This document shows positions 5,009-5,451 of a stretch of DNA of 5,451 nucleotides, piece by piece (positions within the stretch are counted from its first letter, which is position 1; every line of letters begins with the position of its first letter). The DNA lies in the NCBI GenBank assembly GCA_900772685.1, contig CAAGRP010000110.1, forward strand, positions 1 through 5,451, in the 5' to 3' direction. The stretch is from Lachnospiraceae bacterium (GTDB lineage Bacteria; Bacillota; Clostridia; Lachnospirales; Lachnospiraceae). Both the position numbers and the translations under genes were made by a program. The notes beneath the pieces are model-generated. The model was not told the DNA's origin and searched no databases. It was given only the letters and a program-made list of their open reading frames with translations.

Positions 5009-5451
5009 TTATCCAAGCAAGAGCTCCCTTATCTTCTCGTACGAAGCCGGTGCATTATCCGAAAGAGCATCTATCTTTACATTGAAGCATGTTCCGTCGG
5101 AATAAAAAACAGCAAGCTCCATACTGCTTTCATCACCGTCCTCAAAGCCTCCGATTTTGCTCTTAAGCTCCCACATGCCGTTCTCTTTTAATTTAGATAT
5201 CAGTTCTTCACTGTTTTCTATACTCTCACTGCTTCCCTTGGTAATATCCGAAAACAGACAGCTGTCTGAAGCACGATATTTTTGACCCTGCTCCAGATCA
5301 TAATATACACACTCCGATGAGGTTCCTATATTTTCCAGAAAGGCTATCGATACTATATCTTCTGTAAAGTCTGCTTCCCTTGTATTTTCGGAAAGCCCGT
5401 CAAATATGCCCGCATTGCTCATACCATCAAAATATGGGTTGAATATGAAGC
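5009..5451 (-). CDS. C-terminal part of a protein of unknown function (5' end beyond right edge)
   Basis: The frame is open from the right edge to TAA at 5009-5011, giving 146 readable residues. An ATG at 5422 exists, but the frame continues upstream of it (FIFNPYFDG) and it lacks a ribosome site, so the true start is probably outside the window. The visible part is acidic and soluble, with no membrane segment. Its end has an alternating pattern, MELAVFYSDGTCFNVKIDAL followed by a helix (ASYEKIRELLLG), suggesting a beta-hairpin plus C-terminal helix domain as found in various small uncharacterised Firmicute proteins that use a 'Y-x-DG-x' turn. I do not recognise the family. It lies 9 nt upstream of the 84-residue gene, presumably in one operon. 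Confidence 0.72.
   Translation of the reverse strand, partial: FIFNPYFDGMSNAGIFDGLSENTREADFTEDIVSIAFLENIGTSSECVYYDLEQGQKYRASDSCLFSDITKGSSESIENSEELISKLKENGMWELKSKIGGFEDGDESSMELAVFYSDGTCFNVKIDALSDNAPASYEKIRELLLG

Noticed and set aside
4784..5191. Plus-strand 135-codon frame opposite the two right-end genes
   Set aside because: The minus-strand frames have a ribosome site and coupled spacing, and acidic, soluble protein-like composition; the plus frame does not.

Overview
The window looks like chromosomal DNA from a strictly anaerobic, low-to-mid GC Firmicute, most likely a clostridial/Lachnospiraceae-type gut or rumen bacterium. The grounds are a PerR-type regulator next to a rubredoxin-first ('reverse') rubrerythrin, an FtsX-like ABC permease with long heptad repeats, GGAG-type ribosome binding sites and the mixed AT-leaning codon use. 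The species cannot be named from the sequence alone.

Left half (about 1-3228, minus strand): three tightly spaced genes read leftwards in the order rsmI (16S rRNA 2'-O-methyltransferase), an ABC ATPase of the LolD/MacB type, and an FtsX-like permease that runs off the left edge. Gaps are 10 and 21 nt, so this looks like one transcription unit. The permease carries an extracytoplasmic coiled coil built from 7-residue repeats. Its core is four near-identical 42-bp tandem units.

Centre (3229-4525, plus strand): a divergent intergenic region of 201 bp holds a clear sigma-A-type promoter for a perR-like gene, a 7-1-7 inverted repeat at its expected start point (candidate autoregulatory operator), and a separate 26-bp imperfect palindrome. 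perR is followed after 95 bp by a reverse rubrerythrin gene ending in a rho-independent terminator. The logical reading is a peroxide-defence module: the metal-bound repressor senses H2O2 and the rubrerythrin reduces it. The perR-rubrerythrin spacer can fold into two overlapping helices (pseudoknot or alternative folds), a possible point of RNA-level control.

Right end (4526-5451): about 220 bp with no supportable gene, then two minus-strand genes of unknown function, 9 nt apart and probably cotranscribed. The upstream one enters from beyond the right edge. They converge on the rubrerythrin terminator. No tRNA, rRNA, CRISPR array, insertion sequence or phage gene was seen. The window is mostly ordinary core genome; the most interesting parts are the regulatory DNA around perR and its target gene, the repeat-built permease arm and the unknown gene pair.
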